Source: an uncultured Lachnospiraceae bacterium
GTDB taxonomy: Bacteria > Bacillota > Clostridia > Lachnospirales > Lachnospiraceae
NCBI GenBank assembly: GCA_910587155.1
Contig: CAJULA010000005.1
Coordinates: 1 to 64,000, forward strand
Direction of reading: 5' to 3'
Length of the DNA: 64,000 bases
Below, piece after piece: positions 53,321-61,442 of this stretch (positions within the stretch are counted from its first letter, which is position 1; every line of letters begins with the position of its first letter). A model generated the notes under the pieces. It worked only from the letters and a program-made list of their open reading frames with translations. It was not told the DNA's origin and did not search any database. The position numbers were made by a program, and so were the translations under genes.

Positions 53321-54875
53321 AGAGGAAGAGGGGAACGATCTGCAGTACGATACGGCTGTAGGAATCGTCCCAGTTGACCCAGAGATGTTTCCCTACCGCG
53401 CAGTAGGAAATAAAATTCAGCAGCACGTAGCCGGCCCAGAGAAAGGTATCCGCATCCCAGAAAGGCCGCCGCAGCAGGGTGATGGTCAGCAGGACTGCGA
53501 AAAAGATGCCGCTGATCCCCCAGGCGGCAGGGTAGAGGAACATGTTGCGGATGGTCATATCGATATTGTCCACAACCTGATTCCAGTCACGGATGGTGAG
53601 CAGCAGCAGCAGTGCCGCCATACCGCCATAAAGCAGCCAGGTTTCGGAAAAGGGAAGCTTCTTTTCCAGAAATGGGTGCAGGAGGAAGAGATAAAAACAG
53701 CAGGCGGTGATTGCCGCGACGACAAAGGCTACGTTGGCATTGTTGGCAATGGAGGTGAACGCCGCCTGCTCAACTGTGGCCTTGAGTACGACCCTGACAT
53801 AAAAGAGCCACCACAGTTCGGAAACGATGGAAGGCAGAAAAACGAAACACAAAGTTTTCCTCTTCCATCCGCTTCGGAGTGCAAAGTATACAAGCAGGAA
53901 GCAGACAAAAATGATTCCATCCTTGCGCAGCAGCGTAAGAGCGGTAAAGAAAAGCGCGCTCAGGATACCGCTTTCCCTCCTGGCTGGCTGACATGATTTT
54001 TCCAGTAAGATTACGGCGAAAAACAGATACGCCATGCAGTACATATTGGCCAGAATCCAGGAAGAGGCAACGAGAAAGGACGTGGAGGAAACCAGAAGGA
54101 AAGTCATCAGAGCGGCAAAAAAGGCCGCTTTTTTTCTGTTGTTTTTGCCGTTGTCACTGTCATATGCAAACAGTCCATGGAAAAAGGCAGCGCCGATGTT
54201 GGCAGCCAGAAAAGCCTGCATCTGAAAACACTGGTCGAGCCCCCAGAAGGAGGTATAGGAGTTGAGCAGAGGCAGAAACTGGCTGATATTGGTGAGCGTG
54301 AAGCTGTTTTCTCCCACGATATCGCGGAAATTTTTCACGATGGTCAGTGTATTTCCGTAATTGGTAAAATAAAAGTAAGAATCATAGCTGACAAATACAT
54401 AAATCAGTCCGCTGGATACCCAGAAGGCGATGCCCAGAAAAAAAAGAAGCAGCGGAAGCGCATGGGCCAGAAAGGATGAGAGCGTGTATTTTGCCGCCTC
54501 CGTTTTCCTGAACCGATGAAAATACCACCAGGTCATAAGCAAAATGACCGTGATCAGCGCCATAGTGAGGGAAAAGGTGAAAGGGATTCCCAGAAGAAGA
54601 AGCAAAAAGGCGGGGAATACCCAAAGGCAGATCCCCACAGGAAACGCCAGGAGGACGGTAAGCGTGGGAGAGAGCGTATTCCGGATGCACAACAGAAAAA
54701 GAAAGCCGATTCCAAACAGCAGGATCACAGCAAGAAGCTGCCGTATCTGACAGGAAAAAACAGAGTCCCGGGCGACTCTCTCAAAATATTCCCGGTTAAT
54801 AAACATGCCGACAGTAAAAAGGATACCGCATAAGCCGGCAAACACAGAGCTTCCCAGAGTTAGTTTCCGATTCAT
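53253..54875 (-). CDS. Polytopic membrane protein of the glycan block
   Basis: This protein of about 540 residues has around twelve transmembrane segments. VFVSYDSYFYFTNYGNTLT follows the fifth, with an Asp in the loop as in GT-C enzymes, so a membrane glycosyltransferase is likely but not proven. ATG 54875 is chosen because GGGAGG stands five bases upstream. An ATG directly before it at 54878 would be only two bases away. The 3' end overlaps the ABC transporter tail-to-tail. The gene is AT-poor like its neighbours. Confidence 0.6.
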   Translation of the reverse strand: MNRKLTLGSSVFAGLCGILFTVGMFINREYFERVARDSVFSCQIRQLLAVILLFGIGFLFLLCIRNTLSPTLTVLLAFPVGICLWVFPAFLLLLLGIPFTFSLTMALITVILLMTWWYFHRFRKTEAAKYTLSSFLAHALPLLLFFLGIAFWVSSGLIYVFVSYDSYFYFTNYGNTLTIVKNFRDIVGENSFTLTNISQFLPLLNSYTSFWGLDQCFQMQAFLAANIGAAFFHGLFAYDSDNGKNNRKKAAFFAALMTFLLVSSTSFLVASSWILANMYCMAYLFFAVILLEKSCQPARRESGILSALFFTALTLLRKDGIIFVCFLLVYFALRSGWKRKTLCFVFLPSIVSELWWLFYVRVVLKATVEQAAFTSIANNANVAFVVAAITACCFYLFLLHPFLEKKLPFSETWLLYGGMAALLLLLTIRDWNQVVDNIDMTIRNMFLYPAAWGISGIFFAVLLTITLLRRPFWDADTFLWAGYVLLNFISYCAVGKHLWVNWDDSYSRIVLQIVPLFLFMSGKKLSDLLRSDTPDHSCGS

Positions 54876-54877
54876 CA

Positions 54878-55516
54878 TTACCTCCCTTTATCCATGATTT
54901 CCTCATAATATGCTTCGCCCATAACATAGAGCGAATAATCCGGCTCCATGACCAAAACCAGCCGTGGCTGCCCCTTCAGGGAAGCGGTGTTGATATGAAG
55001 CGTCGGATAGCGCTCTTCTTCGAACGATGGCAGCAGCACTTTTGGTATGTCATCCGTGACATAATCCATGATGCCCATGCATGTAAATTCATGGGAGAAA
55101 TCAAAATCCGCATGGTGAGAGCGCACGGCCTCACGTCCTGCTTCTCCGATTCCGACAGTGGTATAGTCATCGGCATAGAGAGAGACAAACTTTTCATAAA
55201 ATCCTGCCGTATCATCCAGAGAGACACGGCGGTTTTTCAGGACAGGGAAGATGATCTCGTCCCGGAACATAAATTCGTCCGAATATGCCAGCAGATTTTC
55301 GGAAAAAGTCCCATAGCGGAAGCGGCCGTTGATCACGTCCATATAAAAATCGGGAAACATGACCAGAACATTGTAAATACAGTTGGCAATACAGGAAAAA
55401 AGGAGCAGGGAGAGCAGGATTGTCTTTGCCGTTTTCCTGTTTTTTTTCCATAAGAGGCAAAAGATCAGATAAAAAAGAAACAGGGCACAGACGCCTGCGA
55501 ATGCTTCTTTGAACAT
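54878..55516 (-). CDS. Membrane-anchored protein with extracytoplasmic domain, unknown
   Basis: This 212-residue protein has two hydrophobic segments in the first 55 residues (VCALFLFYLIFCLLW, ILLSLLLFSCIANCI). They are followed by a soluble, acidic domain of about 150 residues (GRFRYGTFSENLLAYSD, VLVMEPDYSLYVMG). It is not recognised. The start is ATG 55516 with AAGGAG six bases upstream. It overlaps or abuts the next minus-strand gene, so they are translationally coupled, and it may assist that membrane protein. Confidence 0.55.
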   Translation of the reverse strand: MFKEAFAGVCALFLFYLIFCLLWKKNRKTAKTILLSLLLFSCIANCIYNVLVMFPDFYMDVINGRFRYGTFSENLLAYSDEFMFRDEIIFPVLKNRRVSLDDTAGFYEKFVSLYADDYTTVGIGEAGREAVRSHHADFDFSHEFTCMGIMDYVTDDIPKVLLPSFEEERYPTLHINTASLKGQPRLVLVMEPDYSLYVMGEAYYEEIMDKGR

Positions 55517-55533
55517 AACAACTCCTTATATGG

Positions 55534-56478
55534 TCAGATTTTGCCCGCCAGTATGAGCAGCCGGAAGGCAATCTCATCGGGCAGACTGTCACGCAGCCTG
55601 TGCGGATAGAGAAATTTTTGCAGTCGTCTGCGGCTGGTAAACAGGGTGAGAAAGGCGGCCCGGTCTGCAGAAACGAGCTTGCCGTAGAGCCTTTTGTAAT
55701 CGCGAAGGCCGTAAACGATATTGTCACAGTGGCGCTGCATATGGCGTATCCAGTCCCGGTAGCGCAGCAGACCGCCTGCGTCTCCGGAGCTGAATGTGCC
55801 CGGGTGCCTTCGATACCAGGCCAGTGGCTTTCTGTCATAAATCAGAGCACCGTTCATCCCGGCGACCACCCAGGAGATCCAGCAGTCCACCGCCACAGTA
55901 GGAGTGATATCGCCGCTGCGAAAGGTCAGTTCCATCAGCCTGCGGTTAAATGCCTGGGCCATGCCGACGCCGCCCCATGTCCCTGTCATGATGACTCTGG
56001 CAAGACTGATCCGGCGCATTTCCCGGGGAGAGATGGAGGGTCTTTTGGGCAGCGTATGCTCCACGTGCAGATCTTTGTCACAGACATAATAATTGTGTAC
56101 ATAGAGAACCGGAATATCCGGTGCATAGCGGGCCATGGCGGCCACGGCCCGTTTCACCTTATCCGGTTTCCAGACATCGTCCTGATCGCAGAACAGATAG
56201 TAGTCCGCATCAGGCAGGCGACTGATCAGATAACGATAACTCTGGTGAGAACCTTTGTTTTTCCAGTCCTGATCCGATTCATTGACAAGAATGATCCGTT
56301 TCCCTTCCGGGAAACGTTCGCGGTATCGGCGCAGGATTTCCACACTCTCATCTTTTGAGCCGTCATCCCGCACATAGAGGTCAATGTTAGAATAGGTCTG
56401 GGCGGCAATGCTCTCGAGCATGGCAGGCAGATAGTTGGCGCCGTTATAAGTAGAAGTAATCAATACCACTTTTTTCAT
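55534..56478 (-). CDS. Family 2 glycosyltransferase, rhamnosyltransferase-like
   Basis: This 314-residue GT-A enzyme has VVLITSTYNGANYLPAMLES, VRDDGSKDES near residue 40 and YLFCDQDDVWKPDK as metal-binding motif near residue 95. The DQDDVW form is common in rhamnosyltransferases of bacterial O-antigen and capsule clusters. WYRRHPGTFS near residue 225 is another family feature. Donor is not provable. It lies two bases after the GNAT gene and is part of the same minus-strand operon. Confidence 0.82.
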   Translation of the reverse strand: MKKVVLITSTYNGANYLPAMLESIAAQTYSNIDLYVRDDGSKDESVEILRRYRERFPEGKRIILVNESDQDWKNKGSHQSYRYLISRLPDADYYLFCDQDDVWKPDKVKRAVAAMARYAPDIPVLYVHNYYVCDKDLHVEHTLPKRPSISPREMRRISLARVIMTGTWGGVGMAQAFNRRLMELTFRSGDITPTVAVDCWISWVVAGMNGALIYDRKPLAWYRRHPGTFSSGDAGGLLRYRDWIRHMQRHCDNIVYGLRDYKRLYGKLVSADRAAFLTLFTSRRRLQKFLYPHRLRDSLPDEIAFRLLILAGKI

Positions 56479-56479
56479 G

Positions 56480-56986
56480 TTATAATCGTTTCTCCATATC
56501 GTTGATATATCGCATGCCGTCTTTGGCGGGGCGGCGGCCTTTCAGGATAAAGCCTGCTTTTTCATATGTTTTTACGGCAGGTATATTATCTTCATAAACT
56601 TCCAGATACAGGCGGATCAGGCCAAGCTGCTCTCTGGCCAGGTCACAGAGAAGGAGCAGCGCCAGGGTTCCCACACCGCCCCGCCCTGCGGCAGTCCGGT
56701 CGACGATCAGCCTGCCGAATTCGGCAGCGTGTTCCCCGATGTGGTACAGTGCGGCGCCGCCTAAAAATGTGCCGTTTTCCGTATAAATAGAAAACATATA
56801 TTCGTCGTCTTTTTTCAGATAGGACCGATACCAGTCTTCCTGTGCTTCGCGGCTGATCGGATCGGAAAAAAAGAACCAGCGCCGGTTATTCTCCCGATTA
56901 CGGAGAAGGCGGTAACACTCACTGTCTTTGGCAGAAAAAGGACAAAGTATCAGGCCATGGCCCCGGCAGGTAAACGTATGTTCCAT
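56480..56986 (-). CDS. GNAT-family N-acetyltransferase
   Basis: This acetyltransferase of about 168 residues has the GNAT acetyl-CoA region: AEFGRLIVDRTAAGRGGVGT with R/Q-x-x-G-x-G/A pattern, followed by LYLEVYEDNIPAVKTYEKAG. Next to the aminotransferase it would acetylate an amino sugar made by it, as in bacillosamine- or N-acyl-quinovosamine-type pathways. ATG 56986 has GAGGGAG six bases upstream, so the longer frame from 57073 is not used. Confidence 0.85.
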   Translation of the reverse strand: MEHTFTCRGHGLILCPFSAKDSECYRLLRNRENNRRWFFFSDPISREAQEDWYRSYLKKDDEYMFSIYTENGTFLGGAALYHIGEHAAEFGRLIVDRTAAGRGGVGTLALLLLCDLAREQLGLIRLYLEVYEDNIPAVKTYEKAGFILKGRRPAKDGMRYINDMEKRL

Positions 56987-56996
56987 TCGATCTCCC

Positions 56997-58166
56997 TCAG
57001 CCGACGGGCTGGCCGGTGGCCTGCTCCCTTGCGATCTTGATGACCTGATCGCAGATATACCGCACATCATCATAGGTCAGCCGCATATGCATGGGCAGAG
57101 AGATGACATGGTCGCTGACCCAGGAAGCCCTCGGGCATGTCCCCTGGGCGTAGGCATACATACGATACAGGGTATTGTCCGTGTAATGTACGCCGGGGTA
57201 GATGCCGGCAGAGTTCAGAGCCAGTATCATTTCATCCCGGTGCTCCACCAGGATCTGGAACAGATGGCAGGAGGAAGAGCAGCCCTCTGGCACGCTGATC
57301 AGTTCCACCAGTTCGGGATATTTTTCAAATTCCTCCCGATACCAGGCTGCCAGCTGTCGCCGATAGGCATTGTCGCGGTCCAGATAACGCAGCTGTACAA
57401 GGGCGATAGAGGCGATGATGGAATTTCCGTGCAGCTTCTGTCCGATATATTCCACATCATATTTCCATTTATAATTTCCGGCATTGACCGTACGGCTGTA
57501 GGTGTCTTTATTGATGCCAAGCCATCCTTTTTTGCGGGCAATCTCATCAAAATCCTGCCGTTTAAAACAGATCATACCGCTGTCTGCCGTAGGCAGATTC
57601 TTGACCGCCTGGTAAGAATAGATTACCACCTCCGCTTCCTTACCGGGAATCTCGCCATGCAGGCGGGTGCCTGCCATATGCGCCGCATCCAGGATCAGCA
57701 GGATATTGTGTTCCCGGCAGATTTCCACGATTTCTTCATAATGTCCGGTATTGCCGCCCATTCCCACATATATTACCGCCCGTGTCCGCTCGGTGATCCG
57801 CTCTTTTACCGAGGCGGGGGACAGGCAGTTGGTATTGTCGATATCCGCAAATACGGCCTTCAGTCCGGCCAGTGGTATCGCATGATTGGTGGAGACGAAG
57901 GTAAGAGGTGTGGTGATTACTTCATCGCCGTCTTTCCATCCATAGCCTTCTTTGAGGATCTCTACCGCCAGATTCAGCCCTGCCGTGGCAGAATTGAGAA
58001 AGTAGGCATGCTCCAGGCCGGTGTATGCCCTCCAGGCTTCTTCAAAACGCACAGTTTTGTATCCGAGACCTGTCCATCCTTTTTCCAGGCAGTCCCGGAT
58101 TTCTTCCAGACATTCGTCCACCGCAAAGGTCGGCGTAAATAACTGGATTTCTCTTTTATCGCTCAT
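56997..58166 (-). CDS. DegT/DnrJ/EryC1/StrS-family aminotransferase
   Basis: This 389-residue PLP enzyme of the sugar aminotransferase family has LNSATAGLNLAVEIL (phosphate-binding), DAAHMAGTRLHG, and the Schiff-base lysine in YSYQAVKNLPTADSGM (near residue 190). Length and order are typical. It probably aminates a keto-sugar nucleotide, with the GNAT enzyme downstream acetylating it. In this window the only keto-sugar source seen is the CDP-glucose block far away, so the substrate could be made elsewhere. AGGAGG lies nine bases before the ATG. Confidence 0.88.
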   Translation of the reverse strand: MSDKREIQLFTPTFAVDECLEEIRDCLEKGWTGLGYKTVRFEEAWRAYTGLEHAYFLNSATAGLNLAVEILKEGYGWKDGDEVITTPLTFVSTNHAIPLAGLKAVFADIDNTNCLSPASVKERITERTRAVIYVGMGGNTGHYEEIVEICREHNILLILDAAHMAGTRLHGEIPGKEAEVVIYSYQAVKNLPTADSGMICFKRQDFDEIARKKGWLGINKDTYSRTVNAGNYKWKYDVEYIGQKLHGNSIIASIALVQLRYLDRDNAYRRQLAAWYREEFEKYPELVELISVPEGCSSSCHLFQILVEHRDEMILALNSAGIYPGVHYTDNTLYRMYAYAQGTCPRASWVSDHVISLPMHMRLTYDDVRYICDQVIKIAREQATGQPVG

Positions 58167-58184
58167 AATGTAAAAACCTCCTGA

Positions 58185-59324
58185 TTACACGTTCCGCGTC
58201 AGTTTTTTGTAGATATTTTCAATGCCGTTTACCATATCCTCGTAGGGAAAGCTTTTTTCCGCCACATGGGCAAACGCCTGCTCTTTCTGCACAATCACCT
58301 TCTGCAGGCAGTCCGCCAGAGCGCGGCTGTTTCTGTTCTCAAAGAAGAGACAGTCTCCGTAGACGACTTCCGTCAGAGGCCCGCCGTCGCTGGATATGAT
58401 CTTTTTGCCCATCTGGCACGCCTCCAGTGCGCTCAGTCCGAAGCCTTCCGTCACGGATGGGACAACCACATAATCGGTCTGCAGGATACAGCGGCATAAG
58501 TCTTCGCGCTCCAGGGAATCCCGTACCAGAACATATTTTTCCAGTCGGTATTTATGGATGGAGCGGATAAACTTTTTGCGCAGGCCGGCCGGTTCGGCGC
58601 CCAGTATGAAGCAGAAACGGATATTTTTCAGGTTCACTCTCCGGGTGCGCAGGATGCGTATGGCTTCCTGATAGACATAGATGCCTTTTGTCTGTCCGGG
58701 ACGGCCATAATAAAGAAAAATCCGTTCCTTATCGCCCAGACCGAAATATTCCCGCAGGTTGAGAGAAGATTTTTCGGCGACGGAAGTGTCCATTTCATTG
58801 ACTGCGTTATAGACGCAGATTACATTTTTATGTTTGCCGCAATAGGCCAGAATATCCCTTCTGGTAGCCTGCGATACCGCATGATAGACATCAAAAGGCT
58901 GGCGGCAGACAAACTGCTCATAGAGCCAGAAGGCGCAGGCGTGGAGAGGATCTTCCACCCAGAACCATTTGGGGCCTCTCACTTCGTGGACCGTGAGCAC
59001 GGAAGGCTTATGATAGCTGTGTGCCATCCGGCTGGCGGGGAATGCGGGGGTAAAGATGGAGGCATGTACCACATCGCACCAGGCCACATGTTCCCTGATA
59101 TCCCGGGAGGGAATGATCGGATGACCGAACATGGATTTCCACGGGTAATACCAGACATCCATGCCCCGCACTTTTTTATGGCCCAGATATTTTGTGCCGA
59201 CATTGCGGGCGATAACCCGGATTTCGTGACCACGCTGCAAAAGTCCCTGTACCATATCATAAAAAATGCGCTCTCCGCCGCCCACATATGGGTAAAAATG
59301 GGGGAGTACAAAGCAGATTTTCAT
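58185..59324 (-). CDS. GT4-type glycosyltransferase
   Basis: This 379-residue GT-B enzyme starts with ICFVLPHFYPYVGGGERI, the glycine-rich donor/acceptor loop. It has FLYYGRPGQTKGIYV at the start of the second half and EGFGLSALEACQMGKKII, the E-x7-E nucleotide-sugar motif, near residue 305. It heads the minus-strand operon that includes the aminotransferase and GT2. AAAGGAGG stands 9-16 bases before the ATG. The 190 bases upstream carry the promoters of this operon and of the CotH operon. Confidence 0.85.
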   Translation of the reverse strand: MKICFVLPHFYPYVGGGERIFYDMVQGLLQRGHEIRVIARNVGTKYLGHKKVRGMDVWYYPWKSMFGHPIIPSRDIREHVAWCDVVHASIFTPAFPASRMAHSYHKPSVLTVHEVRGPKWFWVEDPLHACAFWLYEQFVCRQPFDVYHAVSQATRRDILAYCGKHKNVICVYNAVNEMDTSVAEKSSLNLREYFGLGDKERIFLYYGRPGQTKGIYVYQEAIRILRTRRVNLKNIRFCFILGAEPAGLRKKFIRSIHKYRLEKYVLVRDSLEREDLCRCILQTDYVVVPSVTEGFGLSALEACQMGKKIISSDGGPLTEVVYGDCLFFENRNSRALADCLQKVIVQKEQAFAHVAEKSFPYEDMVNGIENIYKKLTRNV

Positions 59325-59413
59325 GTTGCGAATCCTCCTTTGCGGAAATACTCTTATTATGTCCCATAATAGTTAAATGCTATCACACTTTGTAAAATAA
59401 AACAACGATAGAG

Positions 59414-59442
59414 TTTACATGATTTTTAAGTTTTGTTATACT
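59414..59442 (+). promoter_or_regulatory. Sigma-70/SigA-type promoter of the CotH operon
   Basis: TTTACA at 59414-59419 and TATACT at 59437-59442 are separated by exactly 17 bases. The start codon follows about 75 bases downstream, leaving a leader of about 65 bases. Confidence 0.75.
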
Positions 59443-59515
59443 GGTGTGGTAGTATGTTCGGTAGTGGTCTGGCAGGTTCCGGCCATAGCGGCAGTATGGG
59501 AGGCGGCGGAAACAG

Positions 59516-61438
59516 ATGCGTTTTGTGAAAAAAAAGTATATGATGCTGACAGCGGCATTTTTGCTTCTTCTGTTTTTCTTTGTACTGGCACCCCACTATA
59601 AGATTGTGGAAAAGGTATCTTCTCATCAGCTTGACCGAAGCTTTTCCTTTGGCCTGCCGCCGGGACTGTATGAGCAGGACATCACATTGGAGCTGCATAC
59701 GAACATGCCTTTTGAGGAAGGCCTGGAGATATACTATACAACGGACGGAAGCATACCGGACGGACAGTCGCAGAAATATACGCAGCCGCTGACCTTTCCG
59801 GTGGAACCCGGGTTAAGGGCCGTCTGTCTGCGGGCAGCGGTATATGACAGCCAGGGGGAGCTGGTCGGCGGACCTTACAGCGGGACCTGGTTTCTGAGCG
59901 ATGCGGCGGAAAGTCTGGACGGCCTGCTGCTTGTCTCTGTCATGGCACAGCAGGAAGACCTGTTTGGCGAAGCGCGTGGGATTCTGTATCCGCCGGTCAG
60001 TTATGTGACGACCGGGATTGGAGAGCGCTGGCATGAGCTGCATGCGCAGAATTTTGCACAGGAGGGTGAGGAATGGGTGCGTGCCGCAAGGCTTCAGATC
60101 TTTGAGGGGGATGGCCGGATGGTCGTCGATCAGGGCTGCGGTCTGAGTGTCAGCGGCAAACACGGTTCCCTCACCCATTATCCGTTTTCTCTCAGCTGCC
60201 ATGCGGATTATGTTTATGATGAGGACTGCAACCGGTTTGCCTATGATTTCTTTGGAGAAAATACGGCATTACGCAGCCAAACCTATCATTACAACAGTAT
60301 TTCTTTTAAGAACAGTGGCAATGATTATTACTGGGGAGATTTACGGACGGATGTCAGAGGCACGATGATCCGCAATACGGTCGGGCTGCGCCTGGCGAAA
60401 GAGGCAGGGCTTCTGGCGTCGGAACAGAGACTCGCGCTGGTGTTTCTGAACGGGGAGTTCTATAATCTCACCTATATGCTGGCCAATCCGAATGAAAAAA
60501 CGATTTCTGCCCGGACGGGCCTGTCTGATGATTATATGATTACCAGAAAAGACGGGGAGCGGTATGCCTTTACCTATTTTGAACTCAAAAGCCTCTATCA
60601 TTCTTTTCCGGATCTGGCCGATTCCAAAATCCTGAAGGACAGGACGCGTTTTGAGCGCAGGGTGGATATGGAGGAGCTGTTCCGCTATTATGCGTTTGAA
60701 TGTATTGTGGGAAACGGAGACTGGCCGAAAAATAATTATCAGCTCTGGCGTTATATCGGAAATGAGCAGGCGGATAACCCCTATTCCGACGGCAGATTCC
60801 GTCATTGGGTATTTGATCTGGACTGTATTTATGATCTGGAAGAATGGCTGGAAGATCCGTGGACCGCTTTGTTTGAAAACCCGGACGGGGAGAACTGCCT
60901 GATGATCACGCTGATGCAGGTGGAGTCATACCGGACGCAGTTTGTCAATACGGTATTTGATCTGCTCAACAGTGACACTTTTAAAGAGGAACATATCCTT
61001 GCGGTGATCGAGGAGGAAAACAATCGGTACGCGCCGTGGTTTGCCTGGCTGTACGGCGCGGAAGCGGAAGCCGGCAGGGAAGAGAATGTCAGGCTTTTTC
61101 GGGAAAATGTTCTGGGAAGGCGTGCACAGGTGATGGCATATCTCGAGAAATATTTCCGGACAGTGACGCCCTATCGGCTGGATATACTTCCTGCAGAAGG
61201 ATACGGCAGTATTTGCGTAAACAGTATGGAATTGGAAAATGAATCGTTTACCGGTACATATGATGCGGCTTATCCGGTGAGAATACAGTACAGGGATCTG
61301 GCAGGCAGACCGGCCCGTTGCTGGCTTGTCAATGGCGTGAGAGTTGATACCGAAGAACTGGTAATCTCAGGGGAGATGGTGAAAGAGGGAAAGGTCACGG
61401 TACAGCCCGTTCCCCTGTCAATAAAGGAGTTGTGGTGA
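59516..61438 (+). CDS. CotH-like kinase-fold protein with N-terminal beta-sandwich
   Basis: This 640-residue protein has one N-terminal membrane anchor (YMMLTAAFLLLLFFFVLAPH) and an extracytoplasmic remainder. Residues about 45-120 resemble the chitobiase C-terminal-type beta-sandwich (EIYYTTDGSIPDG). The rest is a CotH domain, with FKNSGNDYYWGDLRTDVR, GLLASEQRLALVFLNGEFY and FDLDCIYDLEEW near residue 440. CotH is an atypical protein kinase in spore-coat assembly. In cell-surface clusters its substrate is unknown. GGAGGCGG precedes the ATG. It is transcribed from the promoter at 59414. Confidence 0.8.
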   Translation: MRFVKKKYMMLTAAFLLLLFFFVLAPHYKIVEKVSSHQLDRSFSFGLPPGLYEQDITLELHTNMPFEEGLEIYYTTDGSIPDGQSQKYTQPLTFPVEPGLRAVCLRAAVYDSQGELVGGPYSGTWFLSDAAESLDGLLLVSVMAQQEDLFGEARGILYPPVSYVTTGIGERWHELHAQNFAQEGEEWVRAARLQIFEGDGRMVVDQGCGLSVSGKHGSLTHYPFSLSCHADYVYDEDCNRFAYDFFGENTALRSQTYHYNSISFKNSGNDYYWGDLRTDVRGTMIRNTVGLRLAKEAGLLASEQRLALVFLNGEFYNLTYMLANPNEKTISARTGLSDDYMITRKDGERYAFTYFELKSLYHSFPDLADSKILKDRTRFERRVDMEELFRYYAFECIVGNGDWPKNNYQLWRYIGNEQADNPYSDGRFRHWVFDLDCIYDLEEWLEDPWTALFENPDGENCLMITLMQVESYRTQFVNTVFDLLNSDTFKEEHILAVIEEENNRYAPWFAWLYGAEAEAGREENVRLFRENVLGRRAQVMAYLEKYFRTVTPYRLDILPAEGYGSICVNSMELENESFTGTYDAAYPVRIQYRDLAGRPARCWLVNGVRVDTEELVISGEMVKEGKVTVQPVPLSIKELW

Positions 61439-61442
61439 TCAG

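Noticed and set aside
56928..58142. 404-codon plus-strand open frame over the aminotransferase/GNAT genes
   Set aside because: It is rich in His, Arg, Gln and Phe and lacks any motif, while the opposite strand encodes two clear enzymes with motifs and ribosome sites.
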